From the NCBI RefSeq assembly GCF_035222375.1, contig NW_026946363.1, positions 2,728,001 through 2,792,000 of the forward strand: 64,000 bases of DNA. Direction: 5' to 3'. Below the pieces are notes generated by a model. That model made no database searches. It worked only from the letters and a program-made list of their open reading frames with translations, and was not told the origin of the DNA. The position numbers were made by a program, and so were the translations under genes. Source of the DNA: Podospora pseudocomata (Eukaryota > Ascomycota > Sordariomycetes > Sordariales > Podosporaceae). Shown here one piece after another: positions 46,101-57,879 of this stretch. Position 1 is the first letter of the stretch. Every line of letters begins with the position of its first letter.

Positions 46101-48384
46101 CAGTCGCTGAGGGTGCTGACGGGCCTCCTGAAAATTGCTCATATGCACTAAGCAACAAATCGTCCGGGACATCGTCTTGTCCATACTCGTCTATCTCGGC
46201 CGCCTGTGTTTGGGTCCTGTTGTGCGCCCGTGGTGGTGCAAATTGCGAGGCTGCCTCCATAGCAGCAAGTTCGTCCTCGTCAACATCGAAGTGATTCGAG
46301 CTGCTTGGCACAGCTTGATGGTAGGGTGGCTGGACCCGAGATCCCGAAAACTGAGTATGTTGTTGGTTTGGTGGGAAGTGCGGAACTGGCGGTCGAAATT
46401 GAGGAGCAGCAAACTGAGCCGGTGCAGCAAACTGGGATGGGCCTCGCTGAGATTGGCTACCAGAGTATTGTGACGTGGCGGGGGGCTGACTAGGACCTGT
46501 AATTAAAGAAGGGCATTCAGGAATGATGCGTCCCTCACTCGGAGAAGTCCTGGCATCGGCCGCATGGGCTTGTGCCTTCGGGGAAGAGTCGGCAGGCGCA
46601 ATGGAGTCGTTTTGGTTCTTAAGAAAATCGAGATCATCGACGCCAGCCTTGATGAGGTGGGCGATGAGTGTTTTCTCTGCGGTCTCGATTTCTTCATCAA
46701 GTTTCAGCAGCTGTTCCTCATGCTCCTCTGTGTCCATGCCATCGCGATACGCCTTCGCAATCTTGTTTACCAGGGCTTCCTGATCACTGTTCAGCGTTTT
46801 GTACGAGGCATGTGACTCCTGGAGAGAAAGCAGTGCTTTCTTCTTATCCTCCAAAGGCTTTTTCGCATTCTTGATGCGCTCGCGCTCTTGATTACGCTCT
46901 TCTTTCAACCCCCTCTGAGTCAAAAATCTCCTAAAAGCTTCTGCGTTCTCCTGGAGCTGGGAGTCCACAAGTTGCAGCATCTCATCCAAAACCGAGGGCC
47001 GAGAAAGAAACAAGCCCAGGGTATGCTTGTTACGCTCAATCTCAGAGCCGAGAGAAGCCTCCGAGGCTGGGTTTTGCCCCGAGCTGACAGGCTGAGGCAC
47101 CGAGGCTTGGGATCCCTGCGTGTTACCGACAGTCGCTCTGCTCCCGTTGCTGACGACATTATCGAGTTCCATAGGCATCGGCGCCGGCGCTTTCGAGGGA
47201 GTCTCCTGAATGGAAAACTCCATGTCCACATCCATATCTTGAACTCCTGGGGGCGACTGAGCGTCGGGCGATCCGTGGGAGGCCGGCGTGGTGAATTCAT
47301 CCTCCGAGTCGTAGACAACATCGGCACGCTTCGCCCGTTTGTTTGACGAGTTGTTGGTTGGGGTACATGAAGCGTCCACCTCCTCGTCCAAAAAGTCGTC
47401 GCTGTGGAATTCGGCAGTCGCGGGCGACTTTCGCTTGCGAGCGGATGCTGCGACAGCTGGGACAGTTTGAGTGGGTACAGCAGAACTACCATGAGCGGCT
47501 TCACGGCCCTGGACCGTGGGTTCCTTAAACGCACGGCTTGTTCCGGGCGGGCAGGGGGTAGAGATATGAGTCTTCACAACTGAAGGCGTCGTGGCGCTGC
47601 GTTTGAGAGCTGAGCGGACGGCTGAGGAGGGCGGGACGATCTCATTGATGTCTGGATACTCTTCGTCAAATTCGTCCAAAGTCTTGATAACTTTGGTCTG
47701 CTGATAAGGGTTCGCTTGGCCGCGGCTGGAGACAGGCTCAGGGCGCTCGGTATAGTCCTCTCGCCACAACCTCTTGTCGTCGCCAAAGCCCACCACAGAG
47801 CTGGACCCATCGTTGCGATCTTCGGTGAGATCAATGGGTTCGGAGAGGTCGTCAAACTCGACCTTCACGCGGGCGCTTGTCTTAACGGGCGGCGGCGGCG
47901 AGGAAGAGCTTGCCTGGGGCCGGACAGCAGCATTGGCGGAATAGGCGCGCTGCAAAGCTCCGATCTGTGTACTTCTAGTAGTAGAGACCGGAGTGGGGAG
48001 TTGCTGTTGCTGCTTTGTCGCCAATGTTGGCCGGCGGCTGTTGTAGGCGGACAGCTTTGCCATTCCGCTCGCGTCGTCGGTGTCTACCTCATTGGTGGAA
48101 GGGGTGGCAGCGAGGTGTGATCCTTGAGTAAAGGCAGTGCCATGAAGAGGGTCGTGGGGGGCAGTGCCAGTCTGTGATGGAAAGGCACCGGCAGCCGGGG
48201 CACTAGGAAATGAAGAATGGTTAGGTCGTGAAGTGCGTGAAGTGCGGGTCACATCGGCAGCAGGAGGTGGAGGGGTGTTGTCGAAAGGGTCTTGGGCGGT
48301 GGGTAAAGGTGGTCCCGATGGCCTCAAGCGCGTCGTCTCTCTCAAGAGCCACGACAGATGAGCACTCAGATTGTTCCGAGTCAT
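43161..48384 (-). CDS. SGS1: RecQ family DNA helicase (SGS1/BLM, QDE-3 type)
   Basis: Two exons (48384-44404 and 44342-43161, minus strand) joined at YYHV-SKENFRHFW give 1720 residues. It is a 3'-5' DNA helicase of recombination and replication repair; the Neurospora member QDE-3 also acts in quelling. The order is: a long disordered N-terminal half; ATP site MPTGGGKSLCYQLP near 848; DEAH box VIDEAHCVSQWGHDF near 960; QETGRAGRDG; and a zinc-binding RQC part with CRRTQLLGYFGEDF, CNKQCDFC. A winged-helix region follows, then an HRDC-like domain near 1500 (FTDQQYREMIARWTTTPAKMYTIRGV), and a Gly/Ser/Arg-rich basic tail. I chose 48384 because MTRNNLSAHLSWLLR matches the start I know for fungal Sgs1-like proteins. 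An in-frame ATG at 48540 would add 52 residues of no clear kind. Confidence 0.94.
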
Positions 48385-51300
48385 GGGATCGTACAGGAAC
48401 CTTGGGCCCCAACCCGAATGGCTCGCATCGATGTTGAGCACAAGGAGAGGATTGCGAGGAGGGAGGGGGGTGATGCTGAAAATCCCTGGAATGGTTCGAA
48501 TCACTCTGAGTGCTTGTGTGAGGATGGGTGGATAGGGCATTGTGAAAACGCGTTGAGAGCGCTCCCAAACGCGTCGTCATGTGCTCCGCCAAGCCTAGGC
48601 GCCCGCTAGCCCGCTAGGGTAAGGTGCGCCAAGATCCAAGTGAACTGAGCTCATCCTGGGTGGCCCAAGCTCCCTCTACGGGGACAGTGAATTGGGACAG
48701 TGAATTGGGACAGTGAACTGAAGTCTACACCGTAACGACACTGGCTTAACGGTGCGACTCTCAAGTCTGACGATCAGGGAATTTGGACAGTAAAGTTCCC
48801 GCGTATGGGGAAGGGGATTGAGCGATGAAGTGCCTGCGGACTGGAAGTGGGATTGAGAAGAGGATCGGAAAGGGGAAGTGTGAGCAGAGCTGGCGCAGCA
48901 GGGTGCGTGCTTGTGTGAATATCTAGGGTCTCAAGTCGATGCTTACCTCGCGTGCTCGCCCTCGTGGTCCATGGTACCCAGGGATCCTGGGTGTCCCGAG
49001 GAGTGGCTTGAGTGGCCTGGGTTGTAGTCTCGCGCGTGGGCGCGGTGATGGTGGTGTCCTAAGGACAGGAAGGCAGAAGCACTGGTAGGCGTGGGCGCGA
49101 GGATATCTCGCGCGCGAACTCGAGGGCTGGTTGACTGCCAGTTGTTGGTGGTTTGGGAGAAGGTTGGGAGGCTTCGGGAATACTGAGGTGGTTAAATACC
49201 TGGGACTGGGAGCACCTATGGAAGGCGGTGGTCTGGGCTTGCAAACTCACTTGCCGGGAGCTACAAGTTCAGATTTTTCAAATGACACTCTTGGGATAAC
49301 TTGGCAGGTGCTCGCGGCAGGCTCTTTGATTGAAAACGCGTGCGCGTGCCCGCCTGGACTGCTGGCTGGGAATGAGGTCGTCTCCGCGTTGGAAGACGAC
49401 GGAATCTTGCTCCCTCGCGCGTCGAAGGAAGGAACACTCGACATGGTGGTGTTGTCGACAAAGTTAGGACATGGAGGTTGATAGAGGTACGATGGTCATG
49501 CCTTGTTTGTTTACACCGAGACACAGAGCACATGTCCATACGATAGTACATATAGATGTTTGCCCTCTTAGCTTGAAGCTCTCTGCCAGACTACAACATC
49601 ACAGGCACTGGACATTTTGTGTGGGTTTGTTTTTCTAATACCAATCTTTCTATGCCGTGAGATGTGCAGAGACTATTAGATGATGTAAGATCTAAAGGGG
49701 GCTTGGAGATGCAAGAGAGTATCTTGTCCCAGGCAATATCTCGACAATCAGGGGTGCTGTAGACTTCAGAACAAGCGCAGACCGACTACGGGAAAGGCAG
49801 GCTGAGTTAAGAGACAGTAGATAAATAGAAGTGAGAGTGACTAAGTACGGATGTTTCATTAGCATAACGAAAGAAAAAGGTAGTGTGCCACGTGAGAACA
49901 CAGGTGAATGGTGATTTACACCTGATCTTTGCTCTTGCGCTAGAACACTCTTCTTATCATAAATCAAGTTTATAATCCGCGAGCACGCGGAAAAGATCAG
50001 AAGGCCAGCGCGTCCACGCGCGTATGAAGTCCAAGCATGACCTATTCTTGCACCTGGACACCCTCTTTTTTGCAAACAATATTTATGATCTGTGATTACA
50101 AGTTGGAGATGAAAACATTGAGCGCGTCTGGATCTTGGCTTGGATTATGCTGAGATAGTTTGTGAGTATGAAACACTGAGGCAAATAATAATATGGTTCT
50201 GTTGGAAGTAGAAGTTTGAGTAGTGGCACATATATATAGTTTTTGTGATGGTTCAGCAGTCTATCCATGGGTTCTTTGTGCCTCGACTAAGCTGGAGCAT
50301 TGTCTTCATGCATACCCTGCGAATAGTTTTGTATTCTGTTTCCTATACCCATTGTCTAGACCGTTTCCGCCCCCCCCCCCCCTTTCCCCCCATTGAGACT
50401 ACATACTCACGTTACACTGCAACAGACAGGCGTTGTTTTTTTCTTCGACCATCTCCAATATGACTTTGGGTGCCATATTGGACTGAACAACCCCAGCGTC
50501 ATTATTCTCTTCAACATTTCATCTGAGCTTTGAATTTCATGAGACTACATAAACACGTCTGTGGCTCAAGGGGCTGATTCTGAATTGTTCGAGTGAAATG
50601 GGCAAGCGTGGAGTGCGACGCGGAATTGTAAATAGTGCGTTCAGACTCAGAGGCCTACTTCGCCAAACGTCCCAGCTTTGCAAACCCTTTGTTTTCTTTA
50701 GAGGATGAGATTCCGCACCCAGAAACTGATTCCTACCAAGCTCCAAGCTCCAAGCTCTCAACTTGATAGCAGAGAATCAGTTTAGGACAAACCCATGTCG
50801 GGGTAGGTTGAGGCTGGGCATGATGATACTTAGATATTGATCAGTGCTTCATCACACAGTAGCATTCACAATAATATTTTACAGCAGAACTTTTAATGAG
50901 TGAGTTAATCCTTCAAGATTTATTCCCCATTGATCCTCTCACCATTGCTTCATTGACACCGGCGATGTCCCATCCAGGGGCTCAAGGGCAAATGCCAAGA
51001 CTGCGACCCAGGTTAGGGTTTCTTTCAATCGGGCACGGTACGGAAACGAAAAAAAGTGAGATTGGCACACAGGTCAAAGAGATCGAACCCGGGGAGAAGA
51101 CAGGCTTCTTTGACCTTGGGCTGGATTCCAATCATCCCTTCCCGTCTTTGATCCCAATAACATGGACTTGGGTCGGTTGAGAACAAAGGCCGATTACCTA
51201 AGCACTGTCCATGCTGGATTTAGACACTGTTTCCACGGCACGCCCAGGCACTAACAGCACCGTCGGATCCTGTCAGCTCTAGCGGTGCTCGGCTTCGTTG

Positions 51301-51574
51301 GACGCCCCGGGCCCCGGGCTCGAGCTGATATTATTCTGAACAACACATCCCTTGCACGGGACTGCTCAACACCATCACTCCCGATTCTTTGCCACATAAT
51401 CGATCCATTGTCGAAATCTTCTCGAGTCGTAGCAATCACACCTCGGTTTTCTGGCACGATTAGCATGGAAAACGGGGAGCTGCGCGAGCCGCAACATCAG
51501 GGCCGTATGTAGCCAGCAACCGAGACATCAACGCCCCAAGACATCCCCAGATCCGACCTTCAGTTTACTTCATC
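48385..51574. other. Divergent intergenic region between the RecQ gene and the UPC2-like gene
   Basis: The first part is the RecQ promoter or leader, with a three-copy 13-base repeat at 48681-48719. Short open frames such as 49131-49481 (+) and 49692-50075 (-) have no domain. A telobox-like TTAGGGTT is at 51013-51020, and a C run at 50371-50382. No tRNA with pairing arms was found; the B-box-like word near 51070 (minus strand) lacks a T stem. Confidence 0.5.
48681..48719. repeat. Three tandem copies of a 13-base unit
   Basis: The unit gggacagtgaatt is repeated head to tail three times; the last copy has one change (C for T). It lies about 300 bases upstream of the RecQ start and could be a repeated binding site or a slippage product. 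Confidence 0.8.
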
Positions 51575-53221
51575 ATGCCCCCGCGCAGGTCGCACAAGAA
51601 GTCGCGGGCTGGCTGCCGTCGTTGCAAGGCGAGGAAGATCAAGGTGTGTATGCGCCTTTGGATTTTCTATTCGTCAGTTATTGCTAACACTCAATGCGAC
51701 CAGTGCGATGAAGTCCACCCGCGATGCGGCAACTGCGTAAAGCACGGCGTCGCTTGCGACTTTGAGCACCCCGAAGTCCTTGCCGACCTCCAAGCCGCCG
51801 CCGCAGCAGCAGCTCAAACCCCCTCCACCCCCGCGACGACCGTCAACTTCGGCTCCCCCATCGTCCCCTCCGCCGGCCATCTCTCCCTCGCCTCCGCTCC
51901 GCTCGCCCGACCCCTCCCCCCACCTCCCATGTCCACCACCACCGCCCCGGGACATCGACTCCTCGAACTCAAACTCATGCACCACTACACAGTCATGACC
52001 TGCAAAACATTCACCTTCACCGCACCCGTAACAGAAGACATTTGGAAAATCACCGTCCCCAACCTCGCCTTCTCCGGCTCCCAACACCTAGCAGACTCCA
52101 TCCTCGCCGTCGCCGCCCTCCACCTCCGAAGCATCAACCCCAACGACAAAGAAATCGTCCGTGCCTCCCACGCCTACATGGCCGCCTCGCTGGAAGAATA
52201 CTCGGCCACCCTCAACCAAGGAATCAACCACACCAACGCCGAAGCCCTGTTTCTAACCGCAGCCCTCATAGCCTTCCAGTCCACCGCCACCCGCGTCTTC
52301 ATGAAAGACGAAGGCCTGAGCATAAACTCCTCCTCCACCTCCTCCCTCTCCTCCGACCCATCAAAACGCCACCAGCAACCAGGCTGCTACGCCATCCCCT
52401 TCACCTGGTTCCACTCCTTCCAAGGCGTCAAAGCCATCACGGCCGCCTCCTGGCAGTATTTACGAGTGTCACCGGTGGTAACCCAGGTAATCAACTCCCA
52501 AGCCGCCCTCCAACTCGACTTCCGCACCGGCCCAGAGACGTTTTTTGGCCATTTGTTGGAAGGGCTAGAAGAGGAGCTGAGTAACCCCCCCTCTTGCTTT
52601 GACGCTCGGGTGCCGTTGACGTCGAGACCGTTGCCACCACCAAACAGCCCGGACCATATTTCTGCCACGAGACAAGCCTACCAGCATGCGGTGGCGGTGC
52701 TGAACTGGGCGCACAAAATCCCGCACAAGGGCGCGCCGTTGGCGTTCCCGGCTACGGTGTCCAAAAGATTCATTGAGCTACTTGAGGAACGGCGGCCTCG
52801 GGCACTGGCGATTTTGGCGTGTTTTTTTGCCTTGTTGAAGTCGCTTGATGGGGTTTGGTGGTTGCAGGGGATGGCGAGACGGGAAGTCCTGGGGGTTGTG
52901 TCGTTGTTTAACAGTGATTTTTTCGGGCCGGACGCGTATAGGAAGTGGTGGCCTCATTTGGAGTGGGCGATGAGGATCGCGCTTTTCGAGCCGGAGAGGG
53001 ATGGGAATGGGCAACAGGGGGGGATGCCGATACCGCCAGAGGTTTGGGGGAGTGATTGGTTTGCCGAGGAGAGGGCGCTGGAGGAGCAGGGGAGGGAGCA
53101 GGGGGATTACTTTGGGCATATTGAACTGTTGAGTCAGATGAGCAGTGCGGTGAATAGCATTCCGACTGTGCCGGAGTATGCTGCTATGATGGCTGGGGCT
53201 AGAGGGCAGGGGGGGAGGTGA
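51575..53221 (+). CDS. Zn2Cys6 transcription factor, UPC2/ECM22-like
   Basis: Exons 51575-51643 and 51704-53221 give 528 residues. Splicing restores the zinc cluster C-X2-C-X6-C-X6-C-X2-C-X6-C at residues 14-41 (GCRRCKARKIK, then CDEVHPRCGNCVKHGVACDF). The intron is 60 nt, has a GCTAAC branch site and falls at a place often used in this family. The frame also runs through it without a stop. An Ala/Pro/Thr-rich linker follows. From about residue 120 comes the fungal_trans_2-like part: LLELKLMHHYTVMTCKTFTF, then WKITVPNLAFSGSQHLADSILAVAALHL. This is the form seen in sterol regulators Upc2/Ecm22 and their many filamentous-fungal relatives. Such proteins bind DNA as regulators in the nucleus. The sterol link is inference and many relatives have other roles. 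Codons change from C-ending to G-ending near 52560. Confidence 0.9.
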   Translation: MPPRRSHKKSRAGCRRCKARKIKVCMRLWIFYSSVIANTQCDQCDEVHPRCGNCVKHGVACDFEHPEVLADLQAAAAAAAQTPSTPATTVNFGSPIVPSAGHLSLASAPLARPLPPPPMSTTTAPGHRLLELKLMHHYTVMTCKTFTFTAPVTEDIWKITVPNLAFSGSQHLADSILAVAALHLRSINPNDKEIVRASHAYMAASLEEYSATLNQGINHTNAEALFLTAALIAFQSTATRVFMKDEGLSINSSSTSSLSSDPSKRHQQPGCYAIPFTWFHSFQGVKAITAASWQYLRVSPVVTQVINSQAALQLDFRTGPETFFGHLLEGLEEELSNPPSCFDARVPLTSRPLPPPNSPDHISATRQAYQHAVAVLNWAHKIPHKGAPLAFPATVSKRFIELLEERRPRALAILACFFALLKSLDGVWWLQGMARREVLGVVSLFNSDFFGPDAYRKWWPHLEWAMRIALFEPERDGNGQQGGMPIPPEVWGSDWFAEERALEEQGREQGDYFGHIELLSQMSSAVNSIPTVPEYAAMMAGARGQGGR

Positions 53222-53867
53222 CAATCATGGTTATAGGGGGAGGGGGGTAGTGGGGGAAAAGAATATTTGCCGTGATGGTGGTTTGGGCTTACTGGAGGAA
53301 GGATATCGACCTGATGGGTTTGAACCTGGGAGCTACTGGGAGGAAGGATATTGGGATATCAGTCGTATAAGTTTCAGCTGGTCAGAATTTTTGCCGTCGA
53401 GTGGAAAAGAGTCCGATACGGAGACAGAAGAAAGGGATCGACATAGTCACACTAAAGTTGGGCTCATCCCCCAAAGTTGATGTTTGGCGGGAAAGTTTTG
53501 GAAGTATGGAATACTTCCTGGAGGAGGTACTATGTTGCAGAAAGAGGAGGAGGATGAAGCCCAACAACGGGCCACTGCCTGGTCAAACAAACAGGCAACA
53601 GGTATTTGGAAACACAGAACATGGATTTGCAATGTAATTTTCCGCATGTAGAACAAAAGGTAGACAGCAACTTTCTTCGAAGGTGGCTGTCGTCTATGAA
53701 TGAACCACACAAAAAAACATATAATCATTACGCCATTTAGCCCCCGTTCCTTGTGCTATAATATTTTGAAGTTGCCCTTCAAAAAACAGTCCCACATAAC
53801 AACACAGCCCAAAAATGTAAACGCCCGCAAAAGGTATATGATGCTCAAAAGAACCACCGCAACAAAC
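53222..53867. other. Convergent 3' region between the UPC2-like gene and RPF2
   Basis: This is plain sequence with short frames on both strands. It contains two copies of the word gggaggaaggata or ggaggaaggatatc near 53293 and 53338. No gene is supported. Confidence 0.5.
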
Positions 53868-55027
53868 TTAGATATCGACCTTCTTCTTGCGCTTGGGCGC
53901 CTCCTCCACTACCGTCTCCGCCTCGTCGAGGACATCCCGTTCGCGCTTGAGACCCTTCATCTTTCTTGTCTGGAGCTGGCTGAGATCCAGCTTGCCCATG
54001 TGGATTCTGCCGAGCTTGTCACCCATGATGTCGGTGGAGATGTTCTTCTTGGTGCGCTCCTCGTTGGTCTTGGCCTTACGCATCGCCTCCTTGAGCATAG
54101 CCTCGTCGGGTTCTTGGATTCTACCGATGCGGAAGTCGATACGGGGACCGTGTTCCTCCAGCTCGACGCGGGGAAGCTTTTGGCCGGAGCGCTTGGTCTG
54201 GATGGTGTAGACGCGGAGGCGGAGGACAGCCTTTGAGGATGGGTCGTCGGAGTTCTCAGCGGTGGTGGGCTCGTCAGCAGTGACAACGACAACGAAACGG
54301 AGACCCTCGACGTCAATCTTGTCGGATGTCTCGCCGCGGAAGAAGTCGATGAGCATGGACTTGGCCATGGTGAAGCCATTCGGTACAGGAGATTCGCTAG
54401 AGAATAGGTTAGCATTCACGCAAAGTAGTTAGATGCCAAGAAGTGAAACATACAAGGCCGTCCCCGCAAAAACCATCAACGGCCTGGTTCCCACTGGCAC
54501 CTTCTGGGTCTTGAACTGCGAAATGCTGCGGAACGACTCGCCATCGAGGCAGAGTTCAAGCATGTCGAGGATCTTGTAGTCAAAGGTGCGCGCAAAGGTG
54601 ATGGTGTGTGGGCGCTTCTTGTTGGAGCTGCCAAACAACAAAAGACTACAGTCGTTTTTCTCAGAGAAGAAGGCGAGCGAGCTGGCGTCTTCGAAAGGAT
54701 GGATCGCATTTTTCTTCTGGAAGCGCTTGGCATGGACTTGCCTGAGCGCATAGAGATCGCCTAGGGCATCTTGTGTCTGTTTTGGAGCTCCTTCTTAGCA
54801 TAAATTCGTCTCAATTGCATCGTGAGTGGCATCGACATACGATTTGACTGCAGGAGGTACCCCTCAGAAAGAGGGCCTTCTTGGGGTTCTCGACGGCTTT
54901 CGGCGCCCGCTTCTCGAGGGCACGCTTCGAGCGAGCGGTTTTGGGCTTTCTGAATTTCAAAGTAATTAGCCATGTTATGCGACAGCTTCCCGAGTCGAAT
55001 TGGAGGTGCTTACACTGTGCGAAGCAT
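53868..55027 (-). CDS. RPF2: Ribosome biogenesis factor RPF2 (Brix domain)
   Basis: Four exons on the minus strand (55027-55014, 54949-54841, 54776-54454, 54396-53868) code for 324 residues. Rpf2 works with Rrs1 in the nucleolus to bring the 5S RNP (5S rRNA, uL18, uL5) into pre-60S particles. The protein follows yeast Rpf2 closely: MLRTVKPKTARSKRALEKR at the start, then FQKKNAIHPFEDASSLAFFSEKNDCS and TFARTFDYKILDMLEL. The Brix part ends with FAGTAFESP, IDFFRGET, LPRVELEEHGPRIDFRIGRI, and IMGDKLGRIHMGKLDLSQLQTRKMKGLK. The tail is a Lys-rich basic end, KRKKKVDI. Exon 1 is only 14 nt (MLRT plus two bases), and introns of 64, 64 and 57 nt interrupt the first 150 residues. The phase arithmetic closes exactly with these borders. 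Confidence 0.96.
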
Positions 55028-57879
55028 TTTGATGGTGATGTCGTCAAAAAGTTGATGATGGTGGTGCTAACTTGAATGGCTGCGAAATTATTTTGGCTAA
55101 GCTCAACTTTCTTATCAGCTTATCGCTGCGCTCTTGCGCTTGGTGAATCTGGGTGGGGCCGGCGGAAATGTGGGGCCCTGGACTTTAACGTCAACTCCAA
55201 GCTTCACATCATGACATATGAAGGGTACCAGCATCAGTGGATGTTACAGCAATACGAGAAGTCGGCGCATTACTATCTTGGAGATTCCAGTCAAGTATAT
55301 TCCAATATTAGTAACATTTACTATGAACGTATGAGCACAGGTTTGTTGTTGGTCTCAAAGATAATCCGTATTTACCACACTAATGAGTTGACCAAACACC
55401 TCCCGCCACCATGTTTTGGGAGTTTTGGTAGAAGTCCTCAATGCCCAATCTCAAGTTCCGCTTAATACCTGGGACTTTGTAATGAGCTGACCACTGGGCC
55501 GGCGTATTGGTTTTGAGTGCTCTGTCATCAAGAGAGCCACAGGCATCGTGACTGCGGTGGATGAGATGTTGTTTGGTTACGAGGTACCGGGAAGCACTTG
55601 CTACTGAATGGAAACCTTGAGGTCCATGCTGCGGCAACCATGCCGATGGGTCTGGTCCCGGAAATAGTGCACCAGTTCGTCTGATGTGATCCTATCTCAT
55701 CCCAGTCATTGTGGGCTCCTGGGTAGCGTTTGTGATATATTGAGTTCTACGAGACCCTTTTTTTTCCTGTTGTAAAATTCTTGGTTCTAAGTTGTGTGCG
55801 GAATTTAAAGCTCGTTGTGCAGAAGTCGGTAAGAGGATAGAGTAGAAAATAGGCGAACAGTCAACTTGGATGGCGCAATATGATCTTTCGAGTATTTACG
55901 TAAATATGTGATGATTGTAAATATTTATACAAACACAAAGATGATAGATTGACACTTGAAATAATTTGGCCCGTCTTGAAAACATGCTGCTCCATCTGTT
56001 TGTATGCCTTGACTGTTGATCTGGGCCGAGAGAGTATCCTCGGGTACCGCACCCGGGCCTTCAACAATGATATTTTTGGGTGCCGAACAAAGCCTCTTGC
56101 CAAAATCTGCCTGCGTATTGCAAATGCTTTTTCATGCCGAGATTTCGCCAGCTGTTGCCCCACTGCACGGTGTTCTTCTGTCCATCTCTGTGGCCTTCGC
56201 CGGGCTGACACGTGCGCGTCGAGCGCGGCGGGCGAGCCTGCTCAGCAACATCAGGATGTCTTGCGCTCTCCAGGCCGCGCAACAAGGTTTCGGTGTCTGG
56301 AAAAGTAGCATTTGGCAGAGCGACTTCTGGTAATTCTAGCCATATATATTATAGCGTGGGAAACGTCGTGGGTATCAAGATAATGCGGTGGAGAGACGTC
56401 CGGTCCCTCCAAACTGGGTGTTCTTGCTAGTCTTTGTCCCTTTCCGCCCGCGGATTCCGCGCAAATCGAGGCCAACGGTTACGCCAAAATAACCGTTGGA
56501 TTCCTTTCCTTCCGCGCTATCGTTTGATGCAAGATATATGATGGTTGCTGCCATTGCTGTTAAGCAATTCGACGAACAAGACAGCATTCTCGTCTGCTGT
56601 CCTCGCAGCCTCCACTGGGGCGTGGGCTCTCATCCTCATCACATGCTAACCACCCCCCCCCAATATTCGGATCTTTTAACACAACACCGAAATGCTTTGT
56701 GATATTGAGCATTTCAACCAAAACAGACAGCCCGCAACACCTATAATTCCTCTCAGAACTTGATTCCCGGAATCCTCAACTCTCGCTCTATCCAACCATG
56801 TTTTCCATTTCACCATAATCCCAGCCCATCCCCATCTCCTCCCCGTCCCCCTTCCCCTCCCCTCCCAGAGAAACCCGCGCTGAGAAAGAAAGTAGATCTT
56901 TTGGGGCTGTTGAAGGTGGCGCGGCACCGAGAACGATTCGGGCGGGAACGACGCAATCGCGAGTGTCGAGTAATCCCGAAGTACCGTCCGAAACTCAAGA
57001 CGATCAGGGAGGTGCGTTGGGAGGAGTGATTTTGATTCATGTCTTTCTCTTGTTGGTGATTTCGGTTGGGTGTCTGTCGTTTGTTGTGGTGGTTTTGGTA
57101 GGTGTCTGTCTTTTGTTGGTGGTATTGGCGATGAAAAAGGAGGCGGCTTTCGTTTTTGAGATGGTTGTTTGGATTGTTTTCTGACTTGGTTGGCATTCGT
57201 TTTAGTTTGGTGGGTTTTTTGTTGTTTTGCTCTTGTAATTAGCGCTGGCTCTCAGCGTTTGGCTTTCTTGTTTTCTGTTGGCGTTTTTCTGTTTGTATCT
57301 AGATACCTCTCGGCGTTGCTTTTTTTTGGCTTTTCATGGTGAAAGTCCACCCAGTGTCTCCCCAGCACGAGCAACGAAGCCGGACTCTGCACCTCCTCGT
57401 GGTGTCGCTTGGTAACCGGTTGCAAGCGTAGCAGGGCCAACGCAGAGACGCATCTGTAGTTGGTGGTAATCAAATCTGCTGTCCATGAGTTGTTCTAGGA
57501 TTGACATGGTGTTTTGTGTGGTTGTCGTGCTTCTGTCGTGTTGTCTGATCCAACATCTACCAACTAAGCCCTCCGCTTGGTGTCCTGCCATCATCATCGG
57601 TCATCGCAGTCAACCAGCATTTTTTCCTCCTGTAAAAGATTCAACCACGTGTATGTTGTTAAAAATTGGCGTAATAAGGTTTCGCTGTTGAAGATGCTGC
57701 CTGTCTTTTTGCTGTCGGTTTGGCGGAGGCTGATTTTGACTCACCGTGGCTGCCCATTAAAGTCAAAGTAAGTTCACCTTGGCCTTTTGACCAGAATCTT
57801 CCCATTACAAGACTCTCCCAACCAAAACTTGGTAGCACATTCACCATGCATTATCACCAAGCCGACCCCAAAACCCACA
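55028..57879. other. Intergenic region, no supported gene
   Basis: The left end is the RPF2 promoter. Short frames occur throughout (55076-55465 +, 55861-56211 -, 55949-56308 +). Near 57040-57180 the plus strand is GT-rich with two imperfect copies of a unit containing ggtgtctgtc; in one frame this mimics a pair of membrane helices, which I judge to be a repeat artefact. No RNA gene was recognised. Confidence 0.5.

Noticed and set aside
51050-51090. B-box-like word on the minus strand, tRNA candidate
   Set aside because: The TTCGATC loop is present but the flanking bases cannot form a T stem, and no A box or acceptor stem is found.
56963-57184. Possible two-helix membrane peptide
   Set aside because: The hydrophobic run comes from two imperfect copies of a GT-rich unit read in one frame; there is no proper start or conserved pattern.
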